A stretch of DNA of 64,000 bases from Mesorhizobium huakuii (GCF_014189455.1 NZ_CP050296.1:2786001-2850000); one strand, 5' to 3'. Positions 36,716 through 45,559 are shown, counted from the stretch's first letter. Made by a program: numbers and translations. The notes: generated by a model from the letters alone, not told the origin.

Positions 36716-37951
36716 TCACTCGTGCCGATGCCCGAAATGCCGGGCCGCCACCTCGACATGCGTATGGTCGGCATGCGCCTCGAAACGCTCGGTCTCGCTC
36801 AGATCGTTCACCGCCTCGTTCGGCCACCAGGTGCCGCCGATGACAATGCCTTCCGACACCAGCCGCTGATCGGCTACCAGCGCGGCGCCGACCGCATCGA
36901 CGAAGGTGAAGCGGCCCGACCGTTGGCGAAGCACGGCGACATCGCCGACGGTGCCCACCGCCAGCGTGCCGAGATCCGGCCGCGCGATCGCCTGCGCCGG
37001 CGCTTGCGTCGCCGCGCGCAGCACTTCGACCAGCGGCATGCCGAGCGCCAGCAGCTTCGACATGCAGACCAGTATGTCGAAGGCGGGACCATCGACGCAG
37101 TAGAGATGCACGTCGCTTGAGATGACGTCAGGCGCCAGCCCCTCGGCCAGCATGGCGCGCGCGACTTCGAAGTCGAACGAGCCCATGCCGTGACCGAGAT
37201 CGAAGATGACGCCGCGCTCGCGCGCCAGCCGCATGTCGGGCCGCACCGCGCCGGAGGCGAAGACCGGCGCATTGGGGAATGGCCGGAAGCAATGGGTGAG
37301 GATATCGCCCCGGCGCAGGCGCGGCAGCACTTCCGAGCGGCCGGGTGGCGGCTCGTCAATATGTGCCATCAGCGGCAGGCCGGCTTTGTCTGCGGCCTCC
37401 AGCGCCAGGTCGACCGGCGCGATGCCGCTGGTGCCGCCGGCATGCTTGCCGGAGCGGACTTTCACGCCGACCACGACATCGGCGTGCTCACGCACCGCAG
37501 CCACCACCTCGCGCGGCTCGCAGAGCCTCAGATCGCTGCACTCGCCGACCGACACCGTCTGCGAGAAACCAAAAATGCCGGCAAACGAAATGTTGACATA
37601 GGCCAGGATGCGCACCTTCGAGCGCTCCATGACATGGCGGCGGAAGCCAAGGAAATTGCCGGCGCCCGCGCTGCCCGCATCGATGAAGGTGGTGGTGCCG
37701 CTCTTGGCGGCGAGCCGGTCGGCATCGACGCCGAGCGAAGTGCCGCCCCAGTAGACGTGGCTGTGCAGGTCGACAAGCCCGGGCGCGACGATGCAACCCG
37801 TCGCGTCGACCACCTGATTGGCGCGCTCCGCCGGAATATCGGCGTCGAGCGCGGCTATACGGCCATTGGCGATGGCGACATCGCGCGGCGCGTCGATGCC
37901 GGCCGCCGGATCGATCAGCCGTCCGCCCTTCAGCAGGAGGTCGAATTGCAT
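36716..37951 (-). CDS. Amidohydrolase/deacetylase family metallohydrolase
   Basis: A 411-residue TIM-barrel metal-dependent hydrolase of the group including D-glucosaminate-6-phosphate ammonia-lyase-associated deacetylase-like enzymes and dihydroorotase relatives. Metal ligands are visible: GLVDLHSHVYWG (HxH), the candidate carboxylated lysine in VVGVKVRSGKHAGG, MAHIDEPPPG, ILTHCFRPF and VISSDVHLYC. An amide or imide substrate is likely but not identifiable. ATG 37951 follows GGAGG with 8 bases spacing; an open extension to 37987 is not needed. It lies 32 bases downstream of the RidA gene on the same strand and is probably co-transcribed, so the enamine/imine product clean-up by RidA may be coupled to this hydrolase. 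Confidence 0.85.
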   Translation of the reverse strand: MQFDLLLKGGRLIDPAAGIDAPRDVAIANGRIAALDADIPAERANQVVDATGCIVAPGLVDLHSHVYWGGTSLGVDADRLAAKSGTTTFIDAGSAGAGNFLGFRRHVMERSKVRILAYVNISFAGIFGFSQTVSVGECSDLRLCEPREVVAAVREHADVVVGVKVRSGKHAGGTSGIAPVDLALEAADKAGLPLMAHIDEPPPGRSEVLPRLRRGDILTHCFRPFPNAPVFASGAVRPDMRLARERGVIFDLGHGMGSFDFEVARAMLAEGLAPDVISSDVHLYCVDGPAFDILVCMSKLLALGMPLVEVLRAATQAPAQAIARPDLGTLAVGTVGDVAVLRQRSGRFTFVDAVGAALVADQRLVSEGIVIGGTWWPNEAVNDLSETERFEAHADHTHVEVAARHFGHRHE

Positions 37952-37983
37952 GGGGGAAACCTCCGCTTCGTTGCCTTGTCGTC

Positions 37984-38349
37984 TCAAACAGGCCGATAGG
38001 CGACGGCTTCGACTTCGATCTTGATGTCGATCATCAGCCGCGATTCGACCGTGGTGCGGGCCGGCGGATTCTTCGGAAAATGCCGGCCATACACCGCGTT
38101 GAAAGCGCCGAAATCGCGCGCGTCCTCCAGCCAGACGGTGGTCTTCACCACATCATCCAACGTGCAGCCGGCCAGCGCGAGTGCCGCCTTCACATTGGCA
38201 AGCACCTGCTCGGTCTGTTCCGTTATGCCGCCCTGGACCACGATGCCGTCGCTGCCGACCGGAACCTGGCCCGAAACATAGACGAAGTCGCCGGCCCGCA
38301 CGGCGGGCGACAGCGGCACATGGGATGTTCCAAAAGTCTGTTTGGGCAA
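37984..38349 (-). CDS. RidA family protein (reactive enamine/imine deaminase-like)
   Basis: A 121-residue RidA/YjgF/UK114 protein. Landmarks are the opening KQTFGTSHVPLSPAVRAGDFVYVSGQVP, the middle LANVKAALALAGCTLDDVVK and the active-site arginine in PARTTVESR. RidA proteins hydrolyse reactive 2-aminoacrylate-type intermediates; subgroups act in specific catabolic operons. I chose TTG 38349 as start, because GGAGG lies 7 bases upstream and it gives the normal family length. The much longer upstream open frame (to 38619) has no support. It is the first gene of a two-gene unit with the metallohydrolase. Confidence 0.88.
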   Translation of the reverse strand: MPKQTFGTSHVPLSPAVRAGDFVYVSGQVPVGSDGIVVQGGITEQTEQVLANVKAALALAGCTLDDVVKTTVWLEDARDFGAFNAVYGRHFPKNPPARTTVESRLMIDIKIEVEAVAYRPV

Positions 38350-38571
38350 GGGATTGCCTCCTCTGATGACGCGACGGGGCGACCCAAGGCGGCGCCCGCT
38401 TCGGCGCAGATTTACCGCGATCGGGGCGGCCCCGATAGGGCCCCTGTTGGAAAGCAACATTCTTCGAAATTCGCGTTGCTTTATCACAAGAGCGCTTGCA
38501 TCGTGCGCGCCTGCCGGACGGCTTTCAAGCCGCAGCGGACCGATGCCTGTGCAGGACCGGAGAGACCGAGA

Positions 38572-39057
38572 ATGACCTTCGACAAGAACCCGTTTCCGTC
38601 TGGAGACGCCGACCGCCACGCGCTATGGGAGATGCTGGTGCGACGCGACATCGACGCCTTCATCGGCCAGGACTGGTCGATGGTCGAGAATGATTTCATC
38701 GCCGAAAGCTTCTTCGGCATGCACGCGCATTTTCTCGCCAATGCCGATGCCTGGCGGCTGCAGTTCCCAAGGCTGGAGGTCTACCGCGACGAGTGGCTGC
38801 GCCAGGCCGAGGAGACGGCGGCGACCAAATTCGCCGAACCGCTGCGCGAGGCGATTTTTCGCGTCACCAATCTGCGCGACATCGATGTCGACGGCGACCG
38901 CGCCGTGCTGCACAAAAAGTTTGACGGCTCCATCGCCAAAGCCGACGGCAGCGTCGACCGGCTGAAATGGCAAACGCTGTATTTCTGCAGGAAGGTCGGC
39001 GCGAACTGGAAGATCGCCGGCTTCGTCGGCTACATGCCGTATCCGCTGGGAAGCTAG
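38572..39057 (+). CDS. NTF2/SnoaL-like protein of unknown function
   Basis: A 161-residue cytoplasmic protein beginning MTFDKNPFPSGDADRHALWE. The later pattern VRRDIDAFIGQDWSMVENDF, AWRLQFPRLEVYRDEWLRQ and a C-terminal LKWQTLYFCRKVGANWKIAGF has the helix-rich start and strand-rich end (terminating in a W-KI-GF motif) of NTF2-like cone folds. No catalytic role can be assigned. ATG 38572 follows GGAGAGACCGAGA. It is divergent from the RidA gene with about 220 bp between starts, so it may share regulation with the hydrolase unit. Confidence 0.7.
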   Translation: MTFDKNPFPSGDADRHALWEMLVRRDIDAFIGQDWSMVENDFIAESFFGMHAHFLANADAWRLQFPRLEVYRDEWLRQAEETAATKFAEPLREAIFRVTNLRDIDVDGDRAVLHKKFDGSIAKADGSVDRLKWQTLYFCRKVGANWKIAGFVGYMPYPLGS

Positions 39058-39147
39058 GTGCGCTTGAGCAGGGGCCGGTTGGAGGTTGCGGCAGCGGGAT
39101 TCCGTCGCTCGTTCGTCGGCTTATCATAGACGTTCGCGATTAGCCGA

Positions 39148-39240
39148 GCCCCTCCCGACTTCGTCATCGTAGGGCGGAGCAGCTCCAGGGGTCTGCGCCG
39201 CGTCGCTGCGCTCCTTGCTTCGCCATAGGATGACGAAGCA
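39148..39240. repeat. Family C repeat, copy 2
   Basis: It shares CTTCGTCAT, GGGCGGAGCAGCTCCAGGGGTC and the GCTCCTTGCTTCGCC blocks with 34548-34632. It contains an internal palindrome GAGCAGCTC. Located between the NTF2-like gene and the convergent C39-like gene. Confidence 0.5.
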
Positions 39241-39271
39241 ATGGGAAGCCCTCTGCTAATCCCGCCGAACG

Positions 39272-40327
39272 TTATCGTCCGACCAGCACCGCCGCCCGAT
39301 AGGCCGGATTGCCGTACCAGGCCATCCGGTCGAGTTCCGCCGCCCTGACCGGCAGGTCGATAACGTCCATCGGCAGTTCAAGCCGGTCCGGCTCGATCCA
39401 GGGATCGTTGAGGAAATAGACGCCGTCGCCATAGCCATGGACGAGCACCCAGTGCGGGCAGATGTGGCCCATCATCACGGCCTGATCGATCAGCACCAGT
39501 GCCAGAAAGCCGCGATCGAGCGCATGGCCGATCTCTTCGATGGCAAAGGCGCGGGGCTCGATCGGCAATGACGCGGCTTCGGCCTCGTGCTTGAAGCCGG
39601 CCTGCACGAAACGCATCAGGCCGCGCCTTTCCTCCGAGGCGGCGCGGTCGAGGAAGATCGGTTCGGCGCTGCTCATGAACATTTTGACCCGCAGCCCGCG
39701 CCGGTGCGCCGCCAGCGCCAGGCCATAGGGGTCGCAGCCGCCCGGGCCGCTCGGACCGATAATGGTGGTGGCCTCGCGCCAGAGCTCGACCTCCAGCGCC
39801 CGGTCCGGCCGCAAGGCTGGATCGATCCCGGCCATCGCCATGGCCAGCGCCGACGGTCCGCAAGTAAAACCCACCGTCTGCGGCCAGGATGGCGGGACGT
39901 GCTCCTGCCGGCTGGTCGGCTCGTTGCCGATCCAGCGCTGCAAAAAACCGTCGTGGCGCTCCCACTGGCCGCCGATGCGCAGCACCGTGTCTTCGTCCGC
40001 GCGCAGGCACAGAATGTCCTGCGCAAGCGCCTCCGTCTCCAGCGCCTCCAGCAGGCGCGGGCCGTCGGCCGAGATGAAGCCCGGAGCGGACCAGAACAGG
40101 GCGATGCGCATCATCGCGGCCACTGGCCGGCGCTGGCCGATCACGATCGCCTCCAGGCGGCCCTCGCTGTATTGCGCCACGCCGGTGATGCCGGCAATCT
40201 CCCGCAGCACGGCCAGACGATCGCCGATCACTGCCGGCACCGCCGCCGCAAGGCCCGCCCAGACGGATGCGTCTTCGGCGGTGAAGACTGTCACGCTGGC
40301 CCTGCTGGTCAGCGGCGAAGCTGGCAT
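39272..40327 (-). CDS. Peptidase C39-like protein (DUF3335 type) with degenerate GNAT-like N-terminus
   Basis: A 351-residue protein. The C-terminal half is a papain-like C39 domain: catalytic cysteine in QTVGFTCGPSALAMAMAG (about residues 150-167), histidine in HICPHWVLVHGYGDGVYFLN and aspartate in NDPWIEP. The N-terminal 130 residues (ITGVAQYSEGRLEAIVIGQ...) do not show the GNAT acetyl-CoA loop, although in related proteins a GNAT domain precedes C39; it looks remodelled or shortened. Family members are often found beside RimK-type ATP-grasp ligases in modified-peptide loci; none is seen here. ATG 40327 follows GGAG with 8-base spacing. Substrate unknown; no signal peptide. Confidence 0.7.
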   Translation of the reverse strand: MPASPLTSRASVTVFTAEDASVWAGLAAAVPAVIGDRLAVLREIAGITGVAQYSEGRLEAIVIGQRRPVAAMMRIALFWSAPGFISADGPRLLEALETEALAQDILCLRADEDTVLRIGGQWERHDGFLQRWIGNEPTSRQEHVPPSWPQTVGFTCGPSALAMAMAGIDPALRPDRALEVELWREATTIIGPSGPGGCDPYGLALAAHRRGLRVKMFMSSAEPIFLDRAASEERRGLMRFVQAGFKHEAEAASLPIEPRAFAIEEIGHALDRGFLALVLIDQAVMMGHICPHWVLVHGYGDGVYFLNDPWIEPDRLELPMDVIDLPVRAAELDRMAWYGNPAYRAAVLVGR

Positions 40328-40531
40328 GGGGTCATCTCCGTTCGAAACCGGCCGGCCCTCACCTTCTCCGCGATCTGCCGGTAGAGGCGGTCGGGACCAT
40401 CACCGCGCCCGGCGGCACAAAGCCCGATGTCAGCCGCTTGATGCAGGTGATCATGTCGGCACGATGCCACAGGCGGGCTCCGAGGCAAAGATCGCTGCGT
40501 TACGCCTGAAACCGGTGACGCTCCTGGCGCC

Positions 40532-40554
40532 GATCAGCCGGGTAATGGCTGATC
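40532..40554 (-). terminator. Weak hairpin at the end of the ICMT-like gene
   Basis: GATCAGCC and GGCTGATC form an 8-bp stem around a short loop and overlap the stop codon of the minus-strand gene ending at 40553. There is no T-tract, so a terminator role is only a possibility. Confidence 0.3.
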
Positions 40555-41188
40555 AGTAGAGCGTGATGAAGGCCGGGAACAGCAGGCCCGTATGCCGGAA
40601 GTATTCGACCAGCTCGATGGCCGGGAAGATGGCAAGGAAATAGAGCCCGTCATAGAAGGTGCGCTTGAGCGCCCGGGTCGAGAACTGCAGCTCGTCATTG
40701 TCGCGGTAGAGCAGCGGGTTTGGCCAGAACCGCGGCGTCGCCTTGGTATAGGCGATGTAGGCCGGGCCGAACTTGCCCAGCAGATATTCGGCTTCCTTGC
40801 GCGCCGTGACGCGGAAGATGAGAAAGCTGGCCACGCCAAGCACCGCTGCCGCCACCAGCGAGCCGTAGAGCAAACCGATGCCGATCGCGCCAACCGTCGA
40901 GAAGAAATAGAGCGGGTTCTGGCTGATCGAGAACGGTCCCGCCGAAACCAGTTCCTCATTCTTCTTGCCGCCGACATAGAGGATGCTCCACAGCCGGCCG
41001 GCGACGCAGGCGAGCACCAGGCAGAAGCCGAGGAATTCCAGTGTTTCGTGCCCGTCCGAGCCCTCGGCGAGCGCCGGCTTGGTGAGGAGCAGCAGCAGCA
41101 CCGCCAGCACCGCCGCCGCCCGCACGAAGATCAGCCGCTTGCGCTGCACGAAGGCCTTTGAAACCGGCTTGAGCGAAGCATAGGTCAT
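40553..41188 (-). CDS. Isoprenylcysteine carboxyl methyltransferase-like membrane protein
   Basis: A 211-residue integral membrane protein with four to five hydrophobic segments (VRAAAVLAVLLLLLTKPALA, LGFCLVLACVAGRLWSILYV, TVGAIGIGLLYGSLVAAAVL, then FLAIFPAIELVEYF near the C-terminus). The ICMT/phospholipid-methyltransferase pattern is visible: GPFSISQNPLYFFS (the RNPxY-like SAM-binding motif) and ARKEAEYLLGKFGPAYIAY (the E-F-G-Y motif). The natural substrate in bacteria of this type is unknown. I chose ATG 41188; the extension to 41311 is arginine/proline-rich and unlikely. It stands alone between the C39-like gene and a divergent small exported protein. Confidence 0.78.
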   Translation of the reverse strand: MTYASLKPVSKAFVQRKRLIFVRAAAVLAVLLLLLTKPALAEGSDGHETLEFLGFCLVLACVAGRLWSILYVGGKKNEELVSAGPFSISQNPLYFFSTVGAIGIGLLYGSLVAAAVLGVASFLIFRVTARKEAEYLLGKFGPAYIAYTKATPRFWPNPLLYRDNDELQFSTRALKRTFYDGLYFLAIFPAIELVEYFRHTGLLFPAFITLY

Positions 41189-41454
41189 TCGTGTTTTCCT
41201 GGGGCACGGATTGCGGTGCCGGCGCACTGGGGCACGCCATTGATGGCGGATACAAGGCGATCGCTTTCTATCAGCGCAACGCGCGGCGTTCGTAAAGGCC
41301 TTTTGCGCCAACCAGCTCCATCCTTACGAATTTGTATGCCCCGGGACAGGCTGGAGTGAAGTCGCTTCCTTATCGTTCAGATGCCGGTCCGCGAATTAGG
41401 GGTCGGCTTCAATTACCGCAGCCGGGCCACCGGCATCAGATAGGGAATGGTTTC

Positions 41455-41712
41455 ATGAGAAGATTTGCACTTGCCGTCGCAGTGGGCACCCTCGCTGTCT
41501 CGGCCGCGATTTCCACTGCCTATGCGGCCCCCGCGCCTTGTGAGGAAAGTTTGAAGGCCCTTCGTGCCGCTGAAGCGGCAGCCAAGCTCAACGACGCCGA
41601 CAAGAACAAGGTCTCGGAACTGGAGACCAAGGGCATCGAGCGCTGCAACGCGGATGACGACAAGCGCGCCGACGACTTCTTCGCCCAGGCGATGAAAGTC
41701 ATGGGCAAGTAA
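41455..41712 (+). CDS. Small exported hypothetical protein
   Basis: An 85-residue protein with a signal peptide (MRRFALAVAVGTLAVSAAISTAYA, cleavage before APAPCEE). The mature 61 residues are highly charged and helical, with two cysteines (CEESLKALR and IERCNADDD) that could pair in the periplasm. I do not recognise a named family. ATG 41455 follows AGGGA with 8 bases spacing. A strong hairpin 18 bases after the stop ends the unit. It sits just upstream of the membrane-protein/two-component cluster and could belong to that regulon. Confidence 0.75.
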   Translation: MRRFALAVAVGTLAVSAAISTAYAAPAPCEESLKALRAAEAAAKLNDADKNKVSELETKGIERCNADDDKRADDFFAQAMKVMGK

Positions 41713-41729
41713 ATCCATGCCATCCAAAG

Positions 41730-41754
41730 CACCCTCGGGCCTCACCCGAGGGTG
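41730..41754 (+). terminator. Hairpin terminator after the small exported protein gene
   Basis: CACCCTCGGG (41730-41739) pairs perfectly with CCCGAGGGTG (41745-41754) around a 5-base loop. The T-tract is short (TT only), so it is a good stem with a weak tail. Confidence 0.6.
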
Positions 41755-41857
41755 TTCAGCGATTGAGACATGACATGCATGAAATAGGGGCGAATCGCAC
41801 GGATCCCTCGCGATGCGCTTTCATCCCACCGCAACCATCAACCTCAGGACTTCAGCC

Positions 41858-42652
41858 ATGCTCCCGACCAACAAGCAGTCTGCCGGACCGAGCCAGAACA
41901 GGGTTCCGGACGTCACCTTCGACTTCTGGCTGATCAAGCTGATGGCGGTCACCATGGGCGAGACGGCGGCCGATTATCTCGCCGTCAACCTCGGGCTTGG
42001 CCTGACCGTCACGTCGCTGATCATGACCGGCGTGCTGATCGTCGCCCTTGTCCTGCAGTTCGCGCAGAAGCGCTACGTGCCCTGGGCCTACTGGCTGGCG
42101 GTGGTGCTGATCAGCGTCGTCGGCACGCTGATCACCGACAACCTCGTCGACACCTTCGGCGTGCGCCTGCAGACGACGACGATTGCCTTCTCGGTAGCGC
42201 TCGCGGCGACATTCGCGGTCTGGTACGCCAGCGAGCGGACTCTTTCGATCCACACCATCTTCACGACCAGGCGCGAGATTTTCTACTGGCTGGCGATCCT
42301 CTTCACCTTCTCGCTCGGTACCGCCGCCGGCGATCTCGTCGCCGAGAGCTTCGACATGGGCTATCTGACGTCGGGCCTCATGTTCGGCGGTGTCATCGGG
42401 CTCATCGCGCTCGCCTATTATCTCGTCAACCTGGACGCCATCCTGGCCTTCTGGCTGGCCTATATCCTGACGCGCCCGCTTGGCGCCTCCTTCGGTGATC
42501 TTCTGTCGCAGCCAGTCGAATATGGCGGCCTCGGTTTCGGCACCACCTCCACCAGCATGATCTTCCTCGGCTGCATCGTCGCCCTGGTTCTCTACATGAC
42601 GCTGAAGAAAACCGCCGGCGATGCGGATGAGATCCTGCTGGAGTCGGACTAG
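41858..42652 (+). CDS. COG4705-type multi-pass membrane protein
   Basis: A 264-residue inner-membrane protein with about eight hydrophobic segments. It has an internal duplication: VPDVTFDFWLIKLMAVTMGETAADYLA in the first half and IFYWLAILFTFSLGTAAGDLVAE in the second both end in a G(E/T)xA(A/G)D motif, followed by GL-type transmembrane helices. This matches the uncharacterised COG4705 family. ATG 41858 is preceded by AGGA at 9 bases; the extension to 41813 is unlikely. It is 110 bp upstream of the response regulator gene and co-oriented, so it may be controlled by or sense for that system. Confidence 0.78.
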   Translation: MLPTNKQSAGPSQNRVPDVTFDFWLIKLMAVTMGETAADYLAVNLGLGLTVTSLIMTGVLIVALVLQFAQKRYVPWAYWLAVVLISVVGTLITDNLVDTFGVRLQTTTIAFSVALAATFAVWYASERTLSIHTIFTTRREIFYWLAILFTFSLGTAAGDLVAESFDMGYLTSGLMFGGVIGLIALAYYLVNLDAILAFWLAYILTRPLGASFGDLLSQPVEYGGLGFGTTSTSMIFLGCIVALVLYMTLKKTAGDADEILLESD

Positions 42653-42762
42653 GCTTCGGAAGGAAGGGAAAGCGCTACCCGGCCAAGGCCATCCTGCATC
42701 CTAGGAACGGGCCCATGCCGGTGATAGCCTGTGGCCGATATCGGCAATGAACCGGAACAGCG

Positions 42763-43446
42763 ATGCGACTTCTTCTCGTCGAGGACGACCACAGGACGGC
42801 GGACTATATCGTCAGGGGACTGACCGAGGCCGGTCATGTCTGCGACCTCCTGCGCAACGGCCATGACGCGCTTTTCGCCGCTACCCGGGACAATTACGAC
42901 GTGATCATCGCCGACCGGATGATCCCGGGCCTCGACGGCCTGTCGATGGTCAAGGCGGCGCGCGCCGCGGGCGTGCGCACGCCAGCGATCTTCCTCACCT
43001 CCATCGGCGGCATCGACGACCGCGTCGAGGGCCTGGAGGCCGGTGGCGACGACTATCTGGTCAAGCCCTTCGCCTTTTCCGAGCTGCTTGCCCGCATCCA
43101 TGCGCTCGGCCGGCGGCCGGCGGCACAGGAACAGAAGACGGTTCTGCGGGTCGGCGACCTCGAAATGGACCTCATCATGCGGCGCGTCACCCGCCAGGGC
43201 CAGCCGATCGACCTGCAGCCGCGCGAATTCAGCCTGCTCGAGGTGCTGATGCGCGGCGAAGGCCGTGTCATCACCCGCACCATGCTTCTGGAGCGCGTCT
43301 GGGACTTTCATTTCGACCCCAAGACCAGCGTTGTCGAGACCCATATCAGCCGGCTGCGCGCCAAGATCGACAAGCCGTTCGAGACCCAGCTCATCCACAC
43401 CATCCGCAACACCGGCTACAGCCTGCACGCTCCGCTCGCGCCATGA
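42763..43446 (+). CDS. OmpR-family response regulator
   Basis: A 227-residue regulator. The receiver domain has E7-D8-D9, the phosphoacceptor D51 in IIADRMIPGLDG, T79 and K101 (LVKPF), all intact. The C-terminal winged helix shows LQPREFSLLEVLMRGEGRVITR and the recognition-helix region VVETHISRLRAKID ending in IRNTGYSL. The ATGA overlap with the histidine kinase start (43443) shows coupled translation. Target genes are unknown; the paired repeat CTTACCAAAGCG at 44844 is one candidate site. Confidence 0.93.
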   Translation: MRLLLVEDDHRTADYIVRGLTEAGHVCDLLRNGHDALFAATRDNYDVIIADRMIPGLDGLSMVKAARAAGVRTPAIFLTSIGGIDDRVEGLEAGGDDYLVKPFAFSELLARIHALGRRPAAQEQKTVLRVGDLEMDLIMRRVTRQGQPIDLQPREFSLLEVLMRGEGRVITRTMLLERVWDFHFDPKTSVVETHISRLRAKIDKPFETQLIHTIRNTGYSLHAPLAP

Positions 43447-44821
43447 CCGGAACCTGGTCTCGCCTGCTGCGCAGCACGCCGTTCCGGCTCGCGCTGACAT
43501 TCGGCTTCCTGTTCATGCTGGCCTTCGTGCTGTCGGGCGCCATCGTCTACCAGATGATGAGCGCCGATCTTGCCGAGCGGCTCGACGAGACCATCAAGGA
43601 AACCTATTCGGTCGTCGCCGCCACCTATTCCGGGAACGATCTGGAGGACCTTGTCGCCACGATCGAAAGCCATGCAAAGCTCAGCCCGAAGAAGGAACAG
43701 CTGTTTTCGCTGACCGACCCGGCCGGAAACCACCTGGCCGGCAACTTCACCGCCGCCGGGCTTCCCGACGGGTTCTCGGCGTTCGACGCCGTATTGCCGG
43801 GCGTGCCGCCGGATACGGAGTATCGCGCCTTTTCCGGCTCGGTCGGCGGCAACAATCTGACGGTCGCCTTCAGCCTTTCCGAAACCGAGGAGCTGGAAAC
43901 GGTGGCAATGATGAGTTTCGGCTGGGCCACCCTGATCATCACCGGCCTGGCGGTCACCGGCGGCGCGCTGCTGGCCTCGCGCGTCCAGCGCCGTCTCGAC
44001 GGCATTGCCGCCACCATGGTCGATGTCTCGCATGGCCGGCTGGACACCCGCATTCCGCTGACCGGCAATGGCGACGACATCGATGTCGTCTCCGGCCAGG
44101 TCAATGCCGCCCTCGACCGCCTGTCGGCGCTGGTCGACGGAATGAAACAGGTCAGCGCCAACATCGCGCACGATCTGAAGACGCCGCTCAACCGCCTGCA
44201 GATGATCCTGGAGGGCGCCGCCTACAAGGCCGCGCGGGAACAGGACGTCTCCGATGATCTCGCCGACGCGCGCGCCGAGGGCCATCAGATCAACGAAACC
44301 TTCGATGCGCTGTTGCGGATCGCCCAGATCGAGGCCGGAGCCCGCAAGGCGCGCTTCACCGATCTCGATCTCGGCGAGGTGCTGGAAACCATCGCCGAGA
44401 TCTACACCGACGTTGCCGAGGATGACGGAAAGTCGTTGGCATCGACGCAATTGCGTGAAACAGCAGACCCGATTCATGGCGATCGGGAACTGTTGACGCA
44501 GATGTTCGCCAATCTGGTCGAGAATGCGCTGCGCCATTGCCCCCCGGCACGGCGATCAGACTTTCGGTGGCGCGCCAGGGCGAGCATGTCCTTGCCACGG
44601 TCGCCGACAACGGCCCCGGCATTGCCGCCGACGAGCGCGAAAAAGTGTTTCAGCGGCTCTACCGGCTGGACCATAGCCGCTCGACGCCAGGCAACGGCCT
44701 TGGCCTCAGCCTGGTGCGGGCCATTGCCGATTTGCACGGCGCATCCATCGCCCTTGACGATTGTCAGCCCGGCCTCGCCGTGGTGGTGAGCTTTCCGCTG
44801 GTAAGATCGGCGGCGTCATAG
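43443..44821 (+). CDS. Sensor histidine kinase, frameshifted near the ATP-binding domain
   Basis: About 459 residues when corrected: TM1 (FRLALTFGFLFMLAFVLSGAIVY), a periplasmic sensor of about 120 residues, TM2 (SFGWATLIITGLAVTGGALL), HAMP, the H-box VSANIAHDLKTPLNRLQ, and the N-box MFANLVENALRHCPP. After that the frame fails. The other frame continues GTAIRLSVARQGEHVLATVADNGPGIAAD (G1 box) then GNGLGLSLVRAIADLHG (G2 box) to the stop at 44821. One missing C in the run at about 44539-44545 explains the break; the uncorrected frame runs to 44789. The catalytic motifs are otherwise complete. Confidence 0.88.
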
Positions 44822-44843
44822 GGTCGTGAGCTGGTGCCGGAAA

Positions 44844-44874
44844 CTTACCAAAGCGCCAATAGCTTACCAAAGCG
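44844..44874 (+). promoter_or_regulatory. Paired direct repeat CTTACCAAAGCG, candidate operator
   Basis: The 12-mer CTTACCAAAGCG occurs twice (44844-44855 and 44863-44874), 19 bp apart start to start, i.e. on nearly the same helix face. It lies about 80 bases upstream of the exported protein gene and just after the two-component genes. Direct repeats are the usual layout for OmpR-family regulators. This is an inference; no binding data. Confidence 0.5.
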
Positions 44875-44952
44875 TATGAGGCCGGCGACCCGCCCGTAAG
44901 CTTGCAGCGGCATAATGAATGGACCTGACCGTCCATCGAAAGGCCGCGGAAA

Positions 44953-45558
44953 ATGAAAAGCTTCTTTCAGAAAACCGCCGGCGTGTTGCCCGCTCTCGCC
45001 GTCGCGGCGTGCCTGGGCACGACAGCCGTCATGGTTTCGGTGCTTGGCAGCCTGCCGGCTTTGGCCGCCGAGAAGCCCGTCCAGCCGGAGAAGAACCCGC
45101 CGGGCGACATTCCCGATTCGCAGGTCTTTATCGACTATACCTCGCCGCAAGGGTTCGCGCTGAAGGTGCCGGAAGGCTGGGCACGGTCGGACCGTGCCGA
45201 CGGCGCCAGCTTCGTCGACAAGCTGGATGGCGTCGTGGTCTCGGTTTCCAAGGCTGACGCCGCGCCCACCGTCGACAGCGCCAAGGCGGACTATGTCGCC
45301 AAGCTCCAGGCATCCGGTCGCGCCGTGCAGGTGAGTGCCGTCAAGCAGGTCAAGCTGCCGGCCGGCACCGCGATCCGCATCGTCTACACCTCGAACTCCG
45401 AGCCGAATGCGGTCACCAACCGGCAGGTTCGCCTCGAAAACGAGCGCTACCTCTATTTCAAGGACGGCAAGCTCGTCGCGCTAGAGCTCTATGCACCCAA
45501 GGGCGCCGACAATGTCGACCAGTGGCAGCTGATGTCCAGCTCGTTCCGGTGGAAATGA
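44953..45558 (+). CDS. Exported protein of unknown function
   Basis: A 201-residue protein with a signal peptide (core GVLPALAVAACLGTTAVMVSVL, likely cleavage at ALA before AEKPVQ). The mature part begins with a proline-rich linker and continues FIDYTSPQGFALKVPEGWARS, then KADAAPTVDSAKADYVAKLQ and RYLYFKDGKLVALELYAPKG, ending WQLMSSSFRWK. The layout resembles PsbP/DUF1795-like folds but I cannot name the family. It ends one base before the ABC ATPase gene and is clearly the first gene of the exporter operon, so it may be a periplasmic partner of the transporter. Confidence 0.7.
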   Translation: MKSFFQKTAGVLPALAVAACLGTTAVMVSVLGSLPALAAEKPVQPEKNPPGDIPDSQVFIDYTSPQGFALKVPEGWARSDRADGASFVDKLDGVVVSVSKADAAPTVDSAKADYVAKLQASGRAVQVSAVKQVKLPAGTAIRIVYTSNSEPNAVTNRQVRLENERYLYFKDGKLVALELYAPKGADNVDQWQLMSSSFRWK

Positions 45559-45559
45559 G

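Noticed and set aside
40328..40552. A small gene upstream of the C39-like peptidase (about 31 codons on the minus strand)
   Set aside because: A short ATG frame exists, but it has no clear ribosome-binding site, no leader/core peptide features and no support beyond being open.
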